A stretch of 64,000 nt of DNA from NCBI GenBank assembly GCA_033980235.1, contig CM067062.1, positions 8,702,400-8,766,399 on the forward strand. Reading direction: 5' to 3'. Positions 60,282 to 64,000 of the stretch are shown one piece after another. The stretch's first letter is position 1; each line of letters begins with the position of its first letter. Below the pieces are notes generated by a model that worked only from the letters and a program-made list of their open reading frames with translations, made no database searches and was not told the origin of the DNA. The stretch is from Diadema setosum. Lineage: Eukaryota; Echinodermata; Echinoidea; Diadematoida; Diadematidae. The position numbers and the translations under genes were made by a program.

Positions 60282-60492
60282 TACTGTAAAATTAGGACTG
60301 TTTGCGTGCATTTTAATTTCGCGAATTTCTTGTGTGCCAAGATTTGTGAAATTAAAATGCATGTGAAAGTTCTTGTCTACACTATATGCATTGAATGCCA
60401 GTGGCAATTCGCAAAAAATTTCATGCCACGAAAAGGCCGTTGGCTACAATTTGCAAAAATTTTGTGCTGCGAATATATCATGTTTTACAGTA
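60282..60492. repeat. TACTGT-type element C
   Basis: 211 bp; ends TACTGTAAAATTAGGAC and (inverse) TACTGTAAAACATGATAT. The interior has TTTCGCGAATTTC and related words. The arms are more diverged than in copies A and B. Confidence 0.65.
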
Positions 60493-60841
60493 CTAATAGC
60501 AGAAACATGCACATTACTACATGTATATTAAAAGCACTCGCACATACTTTGTAGTTCAAGTTTTGCCAGTTTGTTTGATTTCAAGAAGTGGGTCTTTGCT
60601 TCTTTGTTCTTTTAAAGAATGAAGGCCTTTCATTATTGTAAAAGCTATTTTCTTTCAAAGTGCCGTGGTATACATGCACATGTGTTCAGGATGCAATTTC
60701 CACTCTTTGTGGTTTTCAGGCCATGTACGTGTACATCATGTGTACCATATTCTTACCAGAACAAAACAAATGTTTGCATTGAAGAAATATCTACAATGAG
60801 TAGTTGCAGGAACGAAGTCGATGAAAACTTCGATTTTTTTT

Positions 60842-61212
60842 CGACCGTTCATACACAGGGAAAAATCGCACTTCGCAGCAAGGAAAGAACGATCAGTGGC
60901 CAAACTGCGCATGCGCGAATCTTGCATGACCGAAGACTGACCTCGCAGTCCCAATTGGGAGTTTCGCACGCGCTACGAACGATGGGATTAAAATACCGAT
61001 TTTCGAATCTCAATCGCGCTCACACACACGACGCTTGGCAAAATAATCGCGATTATTCTGAAAAATCGCACTAATAGTGCGAGTTGGATCGCGATAAGGA
61101 TCGCGGTAATTAGTGAGATTTTTCTGTCCACACTGGAAAAAATTTCGAAATTTTGATCGCGATAAGAAAATCGATTTTTAAATCGCACTTTTTCCCTTGT
61201 GTGTGAACGGGC
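60842..61212. repeat. TIR element with GGCCCGTTCACAC ends
   Basis: Left CGACCGTTCATACACAGGGA + AAAATCGCAC and right (inverse) GCCCGTTCACACACAAGGGA + AAAAGTGCGATT. The interior is rich in TCGCGAT and AAATCG words and in CpG relative to its flanks. Confidence 0.75.
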
Positions 61213-61765
61213 CTATTAACATGGAGGAGAACCCATCAGTTGAGATTACCCTAAATGTGTACATTGTACACAGTCTTGGTTTGTGTATTTGAAGTTTGAA
61301 TATCTGCATACTGCTCAGCTGTCATTACTCTTCTTACTCACTCATATTGGTGACTCATCTCCACCCCCCCCCCCCTTATTCCAGGGACCTCCTTCACCTT
61401 TGCATTACTGGAAGTAACCCCTGAATATCTTGGCCAGGGCTGTCTCGTCTCAGTCCTACAGAGTTTCTCAGGTGACTTTATGACTGCAACAGAAGCTTTC
61501 ACTTTCTGATGTAATATCATGTAATTGATGGGTATTAGACTGAATGCAAAATTTAAAGGGAAATTCCACTTCATACCTATTAGAATTGCTACTTAATAAG
61601 AATTAAAGCAATCTCCAATACTAGAATAAGGTCAAACAAGTCACTAGTTGATAAGAAAGTTATGAAATCTTTCACATTTCATGACTCAGCATTTAATAGC
61701 AGTCTCTATGAATTTGTGTTTGTACAAAAGGCAGTAAAGTCTTTATTCTATGACTCTCTCATTGG

Positions 61766-61807
61766 TTTGTACCAGGGAGGTGAGACGTCTCACCTCCCTG
61801 TTTTACA
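61766..61807. mobile_element. Mini-palindrome insertion, copy 3
   Basis: Positions 61773-61800 form a perfect 28-bp palindrome, CAGGGAGGTGAGAC + GTCTCACCTCCCTG. The flanks are TTTGTAC and TTTTACA, which fit a 7-bp duplication only if one base was lost. Confidence 0.55.
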
Positions 61808-63190
61808 CAACAACATAGAAGTGATTTTTTTTTCAATAATGTTTAGCAACTACATGTAGGATAGTGCCTTTTTTTGAAAAGTTATCAGAGCCAAATGATA
61901 ATTTGATGCGAATGATATTTAGATTTTGTATTTCATTTCAAAAGGCAATTTTTAAAAGATTAGAATGAGGTTGGCACAAATGAGGCAGTGACATTACAAT
62001 TGTACTTCTACATCGTATTTGCTCTAGTAATTTTAATAACCATTTGTCACTATTTCATGAAAACATGTAAAACTTAGCATTTTGGTGTCTTAGTTGTGTG
62101 TTTTTTGTTCTGATGTTCATGAAACTGTAACTGCTTCATGTGTTTAATGTACATGTGTTCCCTTCATATCCCAACTTAAACATGAAGTACAATGTCACTA
62201 TCATACCTGTGTCTCAGACGACATTATGATATTAAAATTGCTGGCAGTATGTTCTTAATGTACCGTGTGTTACCCATCATGTGTTCATTATTGTTTGTTA
62301 TGTCTTTTTTTATTATTAAGGGCTGTTATGTTTCATTCTTTTTTTTTCATGGAAACACCCATTTTCATGGCTTTGTTCCAGTACATTTTCCTGTACGGGA
62401 AATTGTCGATTCATTCTCTCATTCACCGCACCCACTTATCTCAGTGGATCATAGCAATCCATTATAATCCAGTGAAATGAGGCAATTAACTGGCTTTTCT
62501 TTTAACTTGGCTTCATGACTGTCATTTACAGTAGGCCTACAGTAAAAATATAGAAATAGAATAAAAAAGAATTGTTTCAAACAAGTCATTCTTTGAGTTG
62601 TTTTGATATGGCTGCGTATATCCCTTGTCCAAATCAATTTTGAGGAGATAACAAGAATTTGTTGAAAAATGATATAGCAACTGCAGGTTAAAACAACAAC
62701 AACAAAACAAAGAGTAAAGAAATAAAACTGTGTTTTCTAGATGTCTTTTTATTGTGTACAAGGAATCAAATTACACTTTGTATGGCTTGTACAATTTTGA
62801 AACATTTCTGTCAGCATTTCTTTATTTTTGCCAAAGTGGTCTATGGTAAACAAATCAATTGGTAACGGGTTCAGATGGAAGATCAAGTAGTCAGAGATGC
62901 AGAACCACATCTTCAAATTGCTATTGACACCTTACACAGTCAAGTTGCCCGGTGGTAGTGACAGAGGTGATTTCCCTTCCCATTGCTGCTACCCCCCCCC
63001 CCCCCCCCAGTGCGTGTGCACACACACACACACATACATACATAGCCCTCTGTGCAGGGCTGTGCAAATGACTCCTTTGTTATTGTGTTCCCTGAATTCT
63101 CTCATGAAATGAGTGACTGCACATTGGCTTTAAAGGTTTGCATACCTGTAGAAAAATTTAAGTCACTAGAAGGAAAAGACCCCCCCCCCA

Positions 63191-63221
<31 letters not shown>

Positions 63222-64000
63222 GCAAAACTTTGTGGATTCTTAGCAATTACTGATTATGATCAGGTGAGTATGACATTCCTTGAGTATTATTCTGTATTTT
63301 GTGTGTGTGTTTAAAGAGATACAAGAAATTGAACTTGCCTGAAACTCCACAAGAAATATGACTTCCTCTGTCGTTTAATTATGTATTATAAACTTGTCCT
63401 TGACGTTGTCTTGAGGAGAATCACAAGGAAAAATGGCAAAATTATTGGTCAACACTGATTATAAAACATGAGAAATCTTTAAAATATAGGCCTACATGAT
63501 TGTAGATTTGATACATAGCAATATATGTCACACATTATGCAACTGTAGACATGGGACTAAAACAGATCTATTACAGATCCCAGGGATACCAGGCTGGGTA
63601 ACTGATGGATATATGCAAATGTCAGTTTTGTGGATATTTGTCCACTGCACCTGAAATATTATTTATTCAAGTACTGTGTTTCTGTCGCTTTAGGAATTTA
63701 GTACTTTGGAGTATTAATACCAAACCTGCCTCATAAAGTATTGATGTATAATTTGATGCAGGATTTCATTTTAAAGATGACTTTGTTGAGGATACACTTT
63801 TACCGTAAGAGGAATCTGTGCTATAAAAACAAAAGCAAAAACAAAACAAATGGAAAAACAGTAAGTAAACAGACACATTTTGACAGAGCAGAAATTACCA
63901 GAAATGTAATTTTGGCTATTCAGAATTCATAAAGTCACAAAAACCCCATTTGTTTCATAAAGAGAGCTTTTGCCAGCTGAATTTTTTTTTGTTTTTTTTG

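Larger units (their letters stand above)
58039..64000. other. Stretch without a provable gene
   Basis: Contains two TTAA elements, two larger TIR elements at 60.3 and 60.8-61.2 kb, a mini-palindrome at 61.77 kb, and several C-then-A homopolymer junctions. A block at 58906-58997 is open on both strands and could be an exon of either orientation. Otherwise it is AT-rich DNA without recognisable coding signal. Confidence 0.4.

Noticed and set aside
60619..61074. 151-codon plus-strand frame
   Set aside because: Its second half lies inside the TIR element at 60842-61212 and the first half has no splice or family support.

Overview
This is a window of an intron-rich, AT-rich animal nuclear genome. 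Long introns with GT-AG boundaries, many microsatellites, homopolymer runs of 10 or more G/C or A/T, and a dense population of short terminal-inverted-repeat (TIR) elements argue against a prokaryote or organelle. The protein content, the frequent TAGGCCTA and TACATGTA words and the kinds of TIR elements suggest a marine invertebrate deuterostome, most likely an echinoderm. That placement is inference.

The one gene reconstructed end to end is SMYD4, a SET and MYND domain protein, on the minus strand. Its start codon is at 51384 and its stop at 29909-29911. Seventeen coding exons join with consistent reading phase into 2436 nt (811 codons plus stop), close to the roughly 800 residues of vertebrate SMYD4. 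The order is N-terminal TPR helices, first part of the SET fold, MYND zinc finger, serine-rich linker, SET core (NHxCxPN, then GEEI..CYG), cysteine-rich post-SET segment and C-terminal helical repeats. About 89 percent of the gene span is intron, and the introns hold most of the mobile elements noted in the central 20 kb.

The flanks are only partly resolved. At 11.36-11.53 kb a CpG-containing minus-strand promoter and short first coding exon point leftward into 0-11 kb, where no exon chain could be proved. At 20.3-20.5 kb a TATA box, a GC-rich leader and a GTATGT donor suggest the 5' end of a plus-strand transcript. At 55.0-56.2 kb a second GC-rich block carries candidate plus-strand first exons, and open exons at 56.90-57.12 kb and 58.00-58.04 kb could belong to the same unrecognised gene. 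A minus-strand first-exon candidate lies at 56.13-56.18 kb.

The rest is repeat landscape. It includes four copies of a ~95 bp TTAA-ended element, three TACTGT-ended elements rich in TTCGCGAA, several foldback elements of 130-780 bp, a 31-bp minisatellite, two families of ~160 bp degenerate tandem repeats, and a 1.3 kb element carrying nuclear-receptor DR1-like half-site arrays. The oddest signals are (a) 25-33 bp perfect or near-perfect palindromes (CAGGGAGGTG...CACCTCCCTG) flanked by 7-bp direct repeats, one of them 50 bp upstream of the SMYD4 start codon, and (b) two unrelated TIR elements in SMYD4 introns 1 and 5 that both enclose telomere-like repeats.
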